Source of the DNA: an uncultured Lactobacillus sp.
Lineage (GTDB): Bacteria > Bacillota > Bacilli > Lactobacillales > Lactobacillaceae
Reading direction: 5' to 3'
Assembly: GCF_947367125.1 (NCBI RefSeq)
Contig: NZ_CANBCQ010000008.1
Span: 1 to 59,408 of the forward strand
Length of the DNA stretch: 59,408 nucleotides
Positions 41,951 through 51,132 of the stretch are shown in pieces. The position numbers were made by a program, and so were the translations under genes. The notes below the pieces were generated by a model. The model saw nothing but the letters and a program-made list of their open reading frames with translations. It ran no database searches and was not told the DNA's origin. How positions within the stretch are numbered: position 1 is the stretch's first letter; each line of letters begins with the position of its first letter.

Positions 41951-43198
41951 CTATCTATTCCGATAAGAAATTCCCCAAGCAAAAATCAAAACAAGCACAA
42001 AGTTGATCAGTAACGTAAATCCAGTTACCCAGAATACCGTTGCATAATTTGAAAAACCAGAAATAATCGATCCCATTAACGATCCTAACACGGCACCAAC
42101 TGCTTGAAATGACTGGTTATAACTAAAGATTCGACCGAAACTTTCGCTTGGTGTGTTTAAAGTTAATACCGTCTGTGCTGCTGGCAACATCCCTGCACTA
42201 GCAATACCTAATAAGAAGCGCAGTCCTGCTAGTACCCAAGGCGAATTAGTCAAAGCCATTGGTACAAACAATGCGGCACCAACAACTAAGCCGATTCGCA
42301 ATACGCGTAACGGTCCAACTTCATCCATCTTGTGTCCAATTCGCGATGCCGCAATTAGCGTTCCAAGACCAGGCGTTGCCGCAACAACACCTGCAACAAA
42401 GGCAACATCCCCGCCATGAGGCATCATTGATTTTACGTATAATGAAACAATTGGGTCAATTGACATGGTTGATGATTGTACCAACATGGTAGTAATAAAC
42501 ATCACCACAATCAATTTTACGCTAGGCAAGCTTTTCATGATTTCGCCCATTGGCTTCATCTTTTCACGAGAAATTGGAGTAAAGTCTTCGTGGACTAGGA
42601 ACGTTGTTCCCAAAAATACGATGAACATTAAAACACCGGTAATGAAGAATGGGATCCGATACCCCCAGGCGCCACCAAACATATTGCCAAAGAAGCTGGA
42701 GAGAGCACCACCTAATAGCGGTCCAACCAAATTCCCGGCAGTTCCGGCAGTCATCATTTGACTCATGACCCAGCCGCTACGTTCATGCGGCGTTTCACTT
42801 GCCATTAAAGCGGTGGCGTTGTTAATATAACCAGAAAAAGAACCTTGAATAAAACGCATTACAATAATATAAATTGCATTGGGTGCAAATCCAGTTAGGG
42901 TAATAGTTAAAGCCATCACGCCTGAAGCCCGCATACACATTAGTTTCCGTCCTTTGCGGTCAGCTAAGTTGCCCCAGTAAGGTGAGACGATTGCCTGGGC
43001 AATAAAAGTCATCGCAAAAGCCAAACCTGAATAAAGGTTAACCTGTAATTTAGAGTAATTTCCTAAATCTGAAATAAACAATGAGATAAAGGGCATCGTC
43101 ATTGAATAGCCCATTCCGGTAATAAAACAGCCCAGCCATAAAGTGTAGAAGGCCATATGCCAACCAGCCGGCAGTTTAGTCGATTTAGTTTTAGTCAA
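41951..43198 (-). CDS. MFS multidrug-type efflux transporter
   Basis: A 415-residue, twelve-segment drug:H+ antiporter-type MFS. The loop 2-3 motif reads PYWGNLADRKGRKLM, and the helix 5 antiporter motif region GPLLGGALSSFFGN is present. TTG 43198 is the probable start, with AAGAGATG upstream; the longer in-frame extension has no ribosome binding site. Similar to PmrA/Bmr-like multidrug proteins. Substrate cannot be predicted. Confidence 0.85.
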   Translation of the reverse strand: MTKTKSTKLPAGWHMAFYTLWLGCFITGMGYSMTMPFISLFISDLGNYSKLQVNLYSGLAFAMTFIAQAIVSPYWGNLADRKGRKLMCMRASGVMALTITLTGFAPNAIYIIVMRFIQGSFSGYINNATALMASETPHERSGWVMSQMMTAGTAGNLVGPLLGGALSSFFGNMFGGAWGYRIPFFITGVLMFIVFLGTTFLVHEDFTPISREKMKPMGEIMKSLPSVKLIVVMFITTMLVQSSTMSIDPIVSLYVKSMMPHGGDVAFVAGVVAATPGLGTLIAASRIGHKMDEVGPLRVLRIGLVVGAALFVPMALTNSPWVLAGLRFLLGIASAGMLPAAQTVLTLNTPSESFGRIFSYNQSFQAVGAVLGSLMGSIISGFSNYATVFWVTGFTLLINFVLVLIFAWGISYRNR

Positions 43199-43351
43199 AA
43201 AGTCATCTCTTTCTAAAAAATAAGCACAGCGATTAACATTCATTTTAGCACATACAAAACAAAGCTAAATTTTTCCTGAAATTTCCTGCTTACTTAAAGC
43301 AAAAAAACGATAATGTGCTACTATAGTGCTTTGAGAAGGGAGTTGCAGTTT

Positions 43352-44335
43352 ATGGCACATATGTCGCGACGTGAATATCGCATGAAAAAAGAGCACGGCC
43401 AAGCCGGCGCAGATCGTTCGCGTACTAATTATACTAAGAAAAGAGCAACTACACGCGAAGAATTTCGTAGCAGAAAAATTAACAATCCTCAGCCGATTGT
43501 TAATCAAAATGTCGCAAATGCATCAAGAGAAAATTACCATCATGTTAAATTGAACTTTTGGAATATTTTCTCTGATCGACCATATATTTCAGTTGCGATT
43601 ATTGTTTTAGCTTTATTTTTCGCCATGATTAAATTCTGGTGGGGATTGGTTATCTTAGCCTTGATCGTTATTGCAGGGATTTTTATTATTGGTCACAGTC
43701 ACCATCCTGATCGAGTTTTAAGTCTGGAATTTCATCTGAAAGCTTCAAGAAAATTAAGCATGTTAAGAGCACTAGAATTAGGTGGCTCAGTTACCATGTT
43801 TTTAGCTACTTATATGAAGCAAGTTGTCACAGTTGATTTTTCATCTGCAGGATCAACTGATAGTTTCCAACTTGTGCAAGGCATTCTCTCTAATAATGGT
43901 GGCGTTTATGGCCAACGTGGATCTTATTTCTTAAGTTTGCTCAATACCTTATCCGGTGGATCGCTTTGGAGTTCATATCGCTATGCTACTAACAGCGCCC
44001 AGATGATGAATTCGAGTTCTGGTCGCTGGATTATTATGTGGATTTTGTTATTGATGATTGCTCCAGCCTTCTGCGTATTGGCGCAATTCTTTAAAGAGCC
44101 ATATTCGCGTAATGTAGCGTTAGTGACTTCGATTATTAGTACGGTTAGTTTTGTTTTAACCCCAGTCGTGATGCGTAAATGGGTTGTAGGCTATGCGATG
44201 GAAAATCAAATGGCCCGCGAAGCTGCTAATAATGCGGTACATATCGGCACGATGGCCTATGTAGGAATGGCGTGTTCGATCTTAGTTTTAGTCATTGCGC
44301 TCTATCGTTTTATTAAACAAGATAAATTTGAGTAA
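43352..44335 (+). CDS. Conserved multi-pass membrane protein, unknown
   Basis: A 327-residue protein with a long basic cytoplasmic N-terminus (residues 1-65, MAHMSRREYRMKKEH then KKRATTREEFRSRKI). Two adjacent hydrophobic segments at about 78-118 and four more from about 135 to 320 follow, with an extracellular Ser/Gly/Asn-rich loop (GGSLWSSYRYATNSAQMMNS). AAGGGAG precedes ATG 43352. The family is not recognised; it looks like a lactobacillus core membrane protein. A strong terminator follows. Confidence 0.7.
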   Translation: MAHMSRREYRMKKEHGQAGADRSRTNYTKKRATTREEFRSRKINNPQPIVNQNVANASRENYHHVKLNFWNIFSDRPYISVAIIVLALFFAMIKFWWGLVILALIVIAGIFIIGHSHHPDRVLSLEFHLKASRKLSMLRALELGGSVTMFLATYMKQVVTVDFSSAGSTDSFQLVQGILSNNGGVYGQRGSYFLSLLNTLSGGSLWSSYRYATNSAQMMNSSSGRWIIMWILLLMIAPAFCVLAQFFKEPYSRNVALVTSIISTVSFVLTPVVMRKWVVGYAMENQMAREAANNAVHIGTMAYVGMACSILVLVIALYRFIKQDKFE

Positions 44336-44340
44336 ATTAA

Positions 44341-44375
44341 AAAACCAGCTTAGTCTAATTGACTAAACTGGTTTT
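44341..44375. terminator. Bidirectional terminator between membrane protein and apf-like gene
   Basis: AAAACCAGCTTAGTC and GACTAAACTGGTTTT pair nearly perfectly around TAATT. Confidence 0.85.
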
Positions 44376-44407
44376 CTTTAGCTTTGGGGAATTAAATGAA
44401 TTTAATT

Positions 44408-44770
44408 TTAGTACCAGTTGTGAGCTAACCAAAATCTCTTGGCGTTAACCCATGAACCGTAACGACCATAAACGTAGTTGTCAGCAACACGTTCTTGGTT
44501 CTTAGGTGAAAGGTTACCACCTAAGTAGCTAATGTTTAATTGGTATTTACCGTAACAAACACCATTTCTAGCAGTGTAACTACCACCTGATTCGCGCATT
44601 GCGATCCATCTCTTGGCAGCTTTTTCTTTCTTAGAAAGCTTTCTAGCAGCTTGAACAGTTTGACTAGTTGAAGTGGTAGAAGCAAAAGTATCAGCAACTG
44701 CAACACAAGCAAAGGCAAGCGCTAAGGCAGCTAAGATTTTAACTAAAGTAGATTTAACATGTTTCTTCAT
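44408..44770 (-). CDS. Apf-like secreted lysozyme-fold protein
   Basis: A 120-residue secreted protein with a signal peptide ending near TFAST. The C-terminal domain reads WIAMRESGGSYTARNGVCYG, then KYQLNISYLGGNLSPKNQER and RYGSWVNAKRFWLAHNWY. This is the C-terminal domain of aggregation-promoting factors of lactobacilli, a lysozyme/SLT-like fold with the Glu of RESGG in the catalytic position. It lacks LysM, unlike full Apf proteins. ATG 44770 is preferred to 44782 because AAGGAT overlaps the latter. A long leader of about 150-200 bases (44783-44982) is shared divergently with pepN. Confidence 0.85.
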   Translation of the reverse strand: MKKHVKSTLVKILAALALAFACVAVADTFASTTSTSQTVQAARKLSKKEKAAKRWIAMRESGGSYTARNGVCYGKYQLNISYLGGNLSPKNQERVADNYVYGRYGSWVNAKRFWLAHNWY

Positions 44771-44982
44771 TAATACATTCATCCTTATTAAATTTAATTA
44801 ATTCTTTCAAAACTTATTTATTTCTTAATGACTATGCTTCTATAGTACAAGCTCAATATGACAGCAATGTTACAGAACTGAAACGTCATCCTTACAATCA
44901 ACAAGAAATAGCCTTTTTTGAGCGCTTTCTTCTTTATTTTGGTAGAATTAAAATGAAATGAGTTATTAATAGGAGGTAGAAA

Positions 44983-47520
44983 ATGGCAGTTAAACGTTTT
45001 TATGAAACTTTTCATCCAGAGCACTATGATTTGCGCATTAACGTAAACCGTAAACAAAAAGAAATTAATGGTACTTCAACAATTACCGGTGAAGTAATTG
45101 AAAACCCAGTATTTATTAACCAAAAATACATGACCATCGACAGCGTTAAGGTTGATGGCAAAAAAGTAGATTTTGAAGTGCTTGAAAAAGATGAAGCAAT
45201 CAAAATTTCAACCGGTGTAAATAGCAAGGCTGTAATTGAAATTGCTTATAGTGCACCACTTACTGATACTATGATGGGTATTTATCCTTCATACTACGAG
45301 TTAGAAGGTAAAAGGAAGCAAATTATTGGTACCCAATTTGAAACTACTTTTGCTCGTCAAGCTTTTCCATGTGTTGATGAACCAGAAGCTAAGGCTACTT
45401 TTAGTCTTGCACTTAAGTGGGATGAAGAAGATGGCGAAGTTGCTCTTGCCAACATGCCTGAAGTTGAAGTAGACAAGGACGGCTACCACCATTTTGAAGA
45501 AACTGTTCGCATGTCTAGTTACTTGGTTGCCTTTGCCTTTGGTGACTTGCAATCAAAGACTACCCATACTAAGGATGGCGTCTTAATTGGTGTTTATGCA
45601 ACTAAGGCCCACAAGCCTAAGGAATTAGACTTTGCTTTGGACGTTGCTAAGAACGCAATTGAATTTTACGAAGAATTTTACCAAACTAAGTATCCACTTC
45701 CACAATCATTGCAATTGGCTTTGCCAGATTTCAGTGCTGGTGCCATGGAAAACTGGGGGTTAGTAACTTACCGTGAAGCATATTTATTGCTTGATCCAGA
45801 CAACACTAGTCTTGAAATGAAGAAGTTGGTTGCGACAGTTATTACCCACGAATTAGCTCACCAATGGTTCGGTGACTTAGTAACCATGAAGTGGTGGGAT
45901 AACTTATGGCTTAACGAAAGTTTTGCTAACATGATGGAATACTTGTCAGTTGATGGCTTGAAGCCTGATTGGCATATTTGGGAAATGTTCCAAACCAGTG
46001 AAGCACCTGCAGCTTTGACTAGAGATGCTACTGATGGTGTTCAACCAATTCAAATGGAAATTAATGACCCAGCAGATATTGATTCTGCTTTTGACAGTGC
46101 CATTGTTTATGCCAAGGGTTCTAGAATGTTAGTGATGGTTCGTTCGCTTCTTGGTGATGATGCTTTAAGAAAAGGCTTGAAGTATTACTTCGATCACCAC
46201 AAGTTCGGTAATGCCACTGGTGACGATCTTTGGGATGCCCTTTCAACCGCAACGGACCTTGATATTGGCAAGATTATGCACTCATGGTTAAAGCAACCAG
46301 GTTATCCAGTAGTTAGTGCATATGTTGATAGTAGCGATGGTCATTTAAAGCTTTCACAACAACAATTCTTCATCGGTGAAGGCAAAGACGTTGGTAGAAA
46401 ATGGCAAATTCCATTGAATGCGAACTTCAAGGCACCTAAGATTATGTCTGACAAGGAAATTGATTTAGGTTACTACAAGAATTTACGTAGTAAAGCAGGT
46501 CACCCACTTAGAATTAATGTAGGTAACAACTCACACTTTATCGTTAAGTATGACAAGACTTTGCTTGATGATATTTTGGCTCATGTTGATGAACTTGACC
46601 CAATTGCCAAATTGCAATTATTGCAAGACTTACGTCTTTTAGCAGAAGGTAAACAAATCTCTTACGCTGAAATTGTGCCACTTTTGACTAAGTTTGCTGA
46701 CTCAAAGTCAAGTGTAGTTATTAATGCTCTTTATGCTACTGCTGCTAAGTTGCGCCAATTTGTTGAACCTGAATCAGCTCAAGAAAAGGACTTAAAGAAG
46801 CTGTATGACAAGTTATCCGCTGGTCAAGTTGCTCGTTTGGGCTGGAAAGTGAAACCAGGTGAAAGCGATGAAGATGCACAAATTCGTCCATATGAATTAA
46901 GTGCCAGTCTTTACGCTGAAAACAAAGACTCAATTAAGACAGCTCATGAGATTTTCACTGCTAATGAAGACAACTTAGAAGCAATGAATGCTGATGTTCG
47001 TCCATATGTTTTAATCAATGAAGTAAAGAACTTTGGCAGCCACAACCTAATCGAAAACTTGATTAAGGAATACCAAAGAACTGCTGATCCTTCATACAAA
47101 GTTGATCTTCGTAGTGCAATTACTAGTACGATTGATCCGGCTGAAGTTGCGTTAGTTGTTGATAATTTTGAAAATGCTGACGTAATTAAACCACAAGACT
47201 TGCGTGGCTGGTATGCTGGCTTGCTCAGCAACCATCATGGCCAACAAGCAGCCTGGGACTGGATTAGAGAAGATTGGGATTGGCTTGATAAGACTGTTGG
47301 TGGTGACATGGAATTTACAACATTCATCACAGTAACTACTCGCGTCTTCCATACTCCAACTAGACTTAAAGAATTTAAAGAATTCTTTGAACCAAAGGTA
47401 AATATTCCACTTCTTAGTCGTGAAATTAAGATGGATACCAAGGTTATTGAAGGCAAAGTTGACTTAATCGAAGCTGAAAAAGTGGCTGTTAACAACGCAG
47501 TTGCTAAGGCAATCGATTAA
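44983..47520 (+). CDS. pepN: Aminopeptidase N (M1 family)
   Basis: An 845-residue zinc metallopeptidase that removes N-terminal residues from peptides in the cytoplasm, central to casein-peptide use. GAMENWG (substrate anchor) and the zinc site HELAHQWFGDL with the downstream Glu in WLNESFANMMEY are intact. From memory the sequence closely follows L. helveticus and related PepN throughout, including the C-terminal helical domain ending in AVAKAID. AGGAGGT precedes ATG 44983. It is monocistronic with a terminator, next to the peptide transporter gene dtpT, a functional partner. Confidence 0.97.
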   Translation: MAVKRFYETFHPEHYDLRINVNRKQKEINGTSTITGEVIENPVFINQKYMTIDSVKVDGKKVDFEVLEKDEAIKISTGVNSKAVIEIAYSAPLTDTMMGIYPSYYELEGKRKQIIGTQFETTFARQAFPCVDEPEAKATFSLALKWDEEDGEVALANMPEVEVDKDGYHHFEETVRMSSYLVAFAFGDLQSKTTHTKDGVLIGVYATKAHKPKELDFALDVAKNAIEFYEEFYQTKYPLPQSLQLALPDFSAGAMENWGLVTYREAYLLLDPDNTSLEMKKLVATVITHELAHQWFGDLVTMKWWDNLWLNESFANMMEYLSVDGLKPDWHIWEMFQTSEAPAALTRDATDGVQPIQMEINDPADIDSAFDSAIVYAKGSRMLVMVRSLLGDDALRKGLKYYFDHHKFGNATGDDLWDALSTATDLDIGKIMHSWLKQPGYPVVSAYVDSSDGHLKLSQQQFFIGEGKDVGRKWQIPLNANFKAPKIMSDKEIDLGYYKNLRSKAGHPLRINVGNNSHFIVKYDKTLLDDILAHVDELDPIAKLQLLQDLRLLAEGKQISYAEIVPLLTKFADSKSSVVINALYATAAKLRQFVEPESAQEKDLKKLYDKLSAGQVARLGWKVKPGESDEDAQIRPYELSASLYAENKDSIKTAHEIFTANEDNLEAMNADVRPYVLINEVKNFGSHNLIENLIKEYQRTADPSYKVDLRSAITSTIDPAEVALVVDNFENADVIKPQDLRGWYAGLLSNHHGQQAAWDWIREDWDWLDKTVGGDMEFTTFITVTTRVFHTPTRLKEFKEFFEPKVNIPLLSREIKMDTKVIEGKVDLIEAEKVAVNNAVAKAID

Positions 47521-47545
47521 TTTGAAGTAATAATTACCTAATAAA

Positions 47546-47580
47546 TAAGGATTCACTGTAAAAAGTGAATCCTTATTTTT
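47546..47580 (+). terminator. Terminator after pepN
   Basis: AAGGATTCACT and AGTGAATCCTT pair perfectly, followed by ATTTTT. Confidence 0.85.
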
Positions 47581-47634
47581 CGTGGTATAATTATTTCTAT
47601 TGTGCTTACCTATTGATAAGAAGGGAGTTTTTCT

Positions 47635-49128
47635 TTGGGTAAACGAGATTCAAATACAGAATTTTTTGGACAACCAAAGGGTTTGTCAACTTTATTCTTT
47701 ACTGAAATGTGGGAGCGCTTCAGTTACTACGGGATGCGCGCCATCCTGCTTTTCTACATGTATTACGCAGTTACCAAGGGCGGTCTGGGTATGGACCAAA
47801 CCACGGCTGCGTCAATCATGTCAATCTATGGTTCACTAGTTTATTTATCAACTTTAGTTGGTGGTTGGCTATCTGACCGTGTTTGGGGATCAAGAAAGAC
47901 CGTCTTTTATGGCGGCGTTTTGATCATGTTAGGTCACATTGTCCTGGCACTTCCAGCTGGTGTAACGGCGTTGTATGCTTCAATTGCTTTAATCGTGGTG
48001 GGTACTGGTTTATTAAAGCCAAATGTATCTGACATGGTTGGTGGTCTTTATTCAGTTGAAGATCGCAGAAGAGATGCCGGTTTCAGCATCTTTGTCTTTG
48101 GGATTAACTTAGGATCATTTCTTGCACCATGGTTAGTTCCATGGGCAGCAGAAGGTTTTGGTTTCCATATTTTTGGTAATGAAATGAACTTCCATGCCGG
48201 CTTTTCTTTAGCTGCAATCGGGATGTTCTTTGGCTTAGTGCAATATGTTTGGGGCGGTAAAAAGTATCTTTCTCCTGAAAGTTTGACGCCTAATGATCCT
48301 ATTAATAAAGGTGACTTGCTTAATATTATCAAGTGGGTAGTTATTGGGCTTGTGGTGATTACCCTTGTATTAACCGCAATGGCCGGTTTTGGTCAATTGA
48401 ATGTTGATAATGTCATTACTTTATTGACTATTTTAGCGATTGCCTTGCCAATTTATTACTTCGTGATGATGTTACGTAGTTCAAAAGCAACTAAGGTTGA
48501 GCGTTCACGGGTCAAAGCTTACATTCCATTGTTTTTTGCGGCAGCTATTTTCTGGGGCATTGAAGAATCAGGCTCAGTAGTTTTAGCTCTATTTGCTGCT
48601 CAAAGAACCGTGCTTCATATTGGAAATTGGCATTTTGCGGCAGCTAACTTCCAATCACTTAACCCATTATTCATTATGATTTTAACGCCAGTCTTTGTTT
48701 GGCTTTGGGAACATTGGAAAAAGCAGCCAACAGCTCCAGGCAAATTTGCAGCAGGGCTAGTTTTTGCTGGTTTGTCATACATGTGGATGGCTTTGCCAGG
48801 GATGCTTTATGGTACAGCAGGCAAGGTTAGTCCATTTTGGCTAGTTGGCTCTTGGTTCTTAGTTGAAATTGCGGAAATGTTGATTTCACCGATTGGACTA
48901 TCAATCACCACTAAGTTAGCGCCAGAAGCTTATCGTTCACAAATGATGAGTCTATGGTTCATGGCTGATGCGACAGGTCAGGCGGTTAATGCGCAGATTG
49001 TTAAATTTTATTCAACTGGCACGGAAGTCCAATATTTCATGGCTGTTGGTTTGGTCAGTGTAGCCTTTGCGGTAATAATGTTCTTTTTAGTTAAGAGAAT
49101 TAATGTGCTAATGGAAGGTGTCCACTAA
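47635..49128 (+). CDS. dtpT: Di-/tripeptide proton symporter (POT/PTR family)
   Basis: A 497-residue, about 14-helix POT transporter importing di- and tripeptides with protons. Helix 1 carries the conserved EMWERFSYYGMRAILLFYMY. GTGLLKPNVSDMVGGLY (PTR2 signature) and the FWGIEESGSVV helix 7 motif are also present. TTG 47635 is used, with AAGGGAG at 47621-47627. A TATAAT (47586-47591) lies just after the pepN terminator, so it has its own promoter. Imported peptides are substrates of PepN encoded upstream. Confidence 0.93.
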   Translation: MGKRDSNTEFFGQPKGLSTLFFTEMWERFSYYGMRAILLFYMYYAVTKGGLGMDQTTAASIMSIYGSLVYLSTLVGGWLSDRVWGSRKTVFYGGVLIMLGHIVLALPAGVTALYASIALIVVGTGLLKPNVSDMVGGLYSVEDRRRDAGFSIFVFGINLGSFLAPWLVPWAAEGFGFHIFGNEMNFHAGFSLAAIGMFFGLVQYVWGGKKYLSPESLTPNDPINKGDLLNIIKWVVIGLVVITLVLTAMAGFGQLNVDNVITLLTILAIALPIYYFVMMLRSSKATKVERSRVKAYIPLFFAAAIFWGIEESGSVVLALFAAQRTVLHIGNWHFAAANFQSLNPLFIMILTPVFVWLWEHWKKQPTAPGKFAAGLVFAGLSYMWMALPGMLYGTAGKVSPFWLVGSWFLVEIAEMLISPIGLSITTKLAPEAYRSQMMSLWFMADATGQAVNAQIVKFYSTGTEVQYFMAVGLVSVAFAVIMFFLVKRINVLMEGVH

Positions 49129-49186
49129 AATTAGATTTTTTGCAATGATCTCTGGTTTTTCATACAATAAACGATAAGGGAGAGAT

Positions 49187-49468
49187 TTGTTAAAAAAATT
49201 TAAAGGATTAGATCGAAAAACTGTATTAACTATAGGACGTATTGGATCCGTGTTATCTGTACTGATGTACGTTTCTTATATTCCACAAATTATTAATAAC
49301 TTGAACGGAAATTATGGAAATCCTGTTCAGCCATTAGTGGCAGCGATTAACTGCACGATTTGGGTACTCTATGCAGTTCTGAGTGAAAAGAAAGATTGGC
49401 CACTATTTACGGCTAATTTCCCAGGAATTATTTTCGGATTGATAACATTTTTTACTAGTTTACATTGA
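49187..49468 (+). CDS. SemiSWEET-family small sugar transporter
   Basis: A 93-residue, three-helix protein with the PQ-loop in YVSYIPQIINNL and the second conserved segment PLVAAINCTIWVLYA. This is the build of bacterial SemiSWEETs, which dimerise to pass sugars through the membrane. TTG 49187 follows AAGGGAGAGA closely. It lies between dtpT and a terminator and may be co-transcribed with dtpT at low level. Substrate unknown. Confidence 0.8.
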   Translation: MLKKFKGLDRKTVLTIGRIGSVLSVLMYVSYIPQIINNLNGNYGNPVQPLVAAINCTIWVLYAVLSEKKDWPLFTANFPGIIFGLITFFTSLH

Positions 49469-49477
49469 TAATAAGTA

Positions 49478-49507
49478 ATAAGACGGCAGAGGTCGTCTTA
49501 TTTTTTT
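49478..49507 (+). terminator. Terminator after SemiSWEET gene
   Basis: AATAAGACG and CGTCTTATT pair around a seven-to-eight-base loop, followed by seven T residues. Confidence 0.8.
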
Positions 49508-49608
49508 GCCACTTAGAAGTCAAAATTTACCGCTTAGTTCAAAATTATGGAAAAGTTAACTGAAATATTTTTTAATGTAAATATCAGATTTGTAAGGGAG
49601 TGAGAAAC

Positions 49609-50058
49609 ATGAAAGTAAAACTTGAGATTGATCCAGATGCCTCAGAAGATGAATTGATTATTAAGGCTAAAAATATTTCTCCAGAAATAGAACAGCTTTA
49701 TCGCAAATTGCAAAATATAGAGCATGCAGATCAAATCGAGTGCTTCAAGGATAATGTTTCTTACTACTTACCACTGAACAAAATTTTATTTTTTGAAACA
49801 GATGCTAAGCAAGTAATTCTACATACACAAGATAGGGCATACTTGGTTAAACATAAATTGTATGAGCTGGAAAATATTTTAGGCGCAGGTTTCATGCGGA
49901 TTTCCAAATCGACAATTATTAATTTAGATCAAATTTATGGTCTAACTCGGTCGATTTCGGATTGTAAAATCCAATTTCATGATACCTATAAAACCGTATA
50001 TGCATCCCGTCGATATTATAAAGAATTGCGTACGCGCTTAGATGAAAGAAGGGCTTAA
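49609..50058 (+). CDS. LytTR-domain transcriptional regulator without receiver
   Basis: A 149-residue protein. Residues 1-45 are a charged helical lead (IDPDASEDELIIKAKNISPE). About 50-149 form a LytTR DNA-binding domain (LNKILFFETDAKQVILHTQ, GAGFMRISKSTIINLDQI, KTVYASRRYYKELR). It has no response-regulator receiver, so it is of the one-component LytTR type often encoded with a membrane inhibitor. ATG 49609 follows AAGGGAGTGAG. The next gene, starting two bases after its stop, encodes a LiaF-like membrane protein, a likely regulatory partner. Confidence 0.85.
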   Translation: MKVKLEIDPDASEDELIIKAKNISPEIEQLYRKLQNIEHADQIECFKDNVSYYLPLNKILFFETDAKQVILHTQDRAYLVKHKLYELENILGAGFMRISKSTIINLDQIYGLTRSISDCKIQFHDTYKTVYASRRYYKELRTRLDERRA

Positions 50059-50060
50059 TT

Positions 50061-50822
50061 ATGAAAAATAATTTTAGCAGAATTTTATGGGGTGTGGGAT
50101 TGCTAGCTGCAGCTGTACTCCTGGTTGTGAGTCAATTGGGACTATTAAGTTTTAAAATAGGCTTTTGGATGATTATTTTGACCGTCATTTTTGTGGCTTG
50201 CTTAATCAAAGGCTTGCTTGATCGCAGTATCTACGTTTCAGTTTTCTCAATTGCCTTTTTGGTAATTACTTATGCCGGACCGCTAGGAATTAAAAAGCTT
50301 CTGTCCGCTTGGATGATTCTGTTTATTGCCTTACTTGTTTCAATGGGATTGAGTTTACTTTTAAAGAGGGATTTTCGACCAAAAATCACAATTGAGAAGT
50401 CATTTAACTGGGATGATGACGATGACAGTAGCGATGATGACACGGAGACAACGGTAGTACATCATCATGTTCAAGATATGATTGAAGATGGTGATAACAT
50501 CGTAATTAATCAAAAGATGGCTGGCGACTCGTCACGTTATATTCATTCACAAAATTTACAATCAATTAATCTTGAAGCTTCATTCGGTAATGCCAATATT
50601 TATCTTGATGATGCTAAAGCTGCTGGTGATACCGTCGTGCTTAATTTGACTGCATCAATGGGGAACGTAAATCTTTATGTACCATTGTCATGGCGAATTG
50701 ATAATCAGTTGAGTGTTAGCCTTGGTAATGTAATAGTTAAAGGTAAAAGCAATGGAGGCGGCCCAACCTTGGTTTTAAAGGGTAGAGCTAACATGGGTAA
50801 CGTGGTAATCAATTATATTTAA
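50061..50822 (+). CDS. LiaF-like membrane protein
   Basis: A 253-residue protein with four N-terminal hydrophobic segments (about residues 8-110, LiaI/LiaF-like transmembrane region). An acidic linker (NWDDDDDSSDDDTETT) follows, then a beta-rich C-terminal domain with repeating SFGNANIYLDD, SMGNVNLYVPL and SLGNVIVKG strands, as in LiaF/YvqF cell-wall stress proteins. LiaF-type proteins restrain envelope stress regulators. Here the partner would be the co-encoded LytTR protein rather than a LiaRS two-component system, a common arrangement in lactobacilli. Confidence 0.85.
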   Translation: MKNNFSRILWGVGLLAAAVLLVVSQLGLLSFKIGFWMIILTVIFVACLIKGLLDRSIYVSVFSIAFLVITYAGPLGIKKLLSAWMILFIALLVSMGLSLLLKRDFRPKITIEKSFNWDDDDDSSDDDTETTVVHHHVQDMIEDGDNIVINQKMAGDSSRYIHSQNLQSINLEASFGNANIYLDDAKAAGDTVVLNLTASMGNVNLYVPLSWRIDNQLSVSLGNVIVKGKSNGGGPTLVLKGRANMGNVVINYI

Positions 50823-50851
50823 AAAAAGGCGTGAAAATTCACGTCTTTTTT
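50823..50851. terminator. Bidirectional terminator between LiaF-like gene and small protein gene
   Basis: AAAGGCGTGAA and TTCACGTCTTT arms with A and T runs at the ends. Confidence 0.7.
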
Positions 50852-51041
50852 AGCGCAATGCAATCCAATAACCGATTAATAAAATTCCGAAAACGAGGAA
50901 AATGATGGCTAAAGTGCGTTGCCATTTTGCCTCGTTTTTGTTTTCTGCTTGCTTTTGGTTGGCTTGTCCGTTTTTTTCGCTAAGATACTTGAAGTAAGAA
51001 ATCACTGCCACAAATAGGCAGATAATACCAATAATTAACAT
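50850..51041 (-). CDS. Small two-helix membrane protein
   Basis: A 63-residue protein with an N-terminal hydrophobic helix (LIIGIICLFVAVISYF), a polar, charged link rich in Asn/Gln/Glu/Lys, and a second helix (LAIIFLVFGILLIGYW). ATG 51041 has AGAGGA at suitable spacing; an upstream in-frame TTG overlaps that site. No family recognised. Confidence 0.6.
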   Translation of the reverse strand: MLIIGIICLFVAVISYFKYLSEKNGQANQKQAENKNEAKWQRTLAIIFLVFGILLIGYWIALR

Positions 51042-51086
51042 GTCTAATCCTCTCAAAAATCTATATCTTTTCTATTAATTTTACGC

Positions 51087-51122
51087 AAAAAAATCGCCTG
51101 CTTCAATTGAAGTAGACGATTA
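51087..51122 (-). terminator. Terminator of the L,D-transpeptidase gene
   Basis: On the minus strand TCGTCTACTTCAA and TTGAAGCAGGCGA pair, followed by seven T residues. Confidence 0.75.
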
Positions 51123-51132
51123 ATCTTTATTT

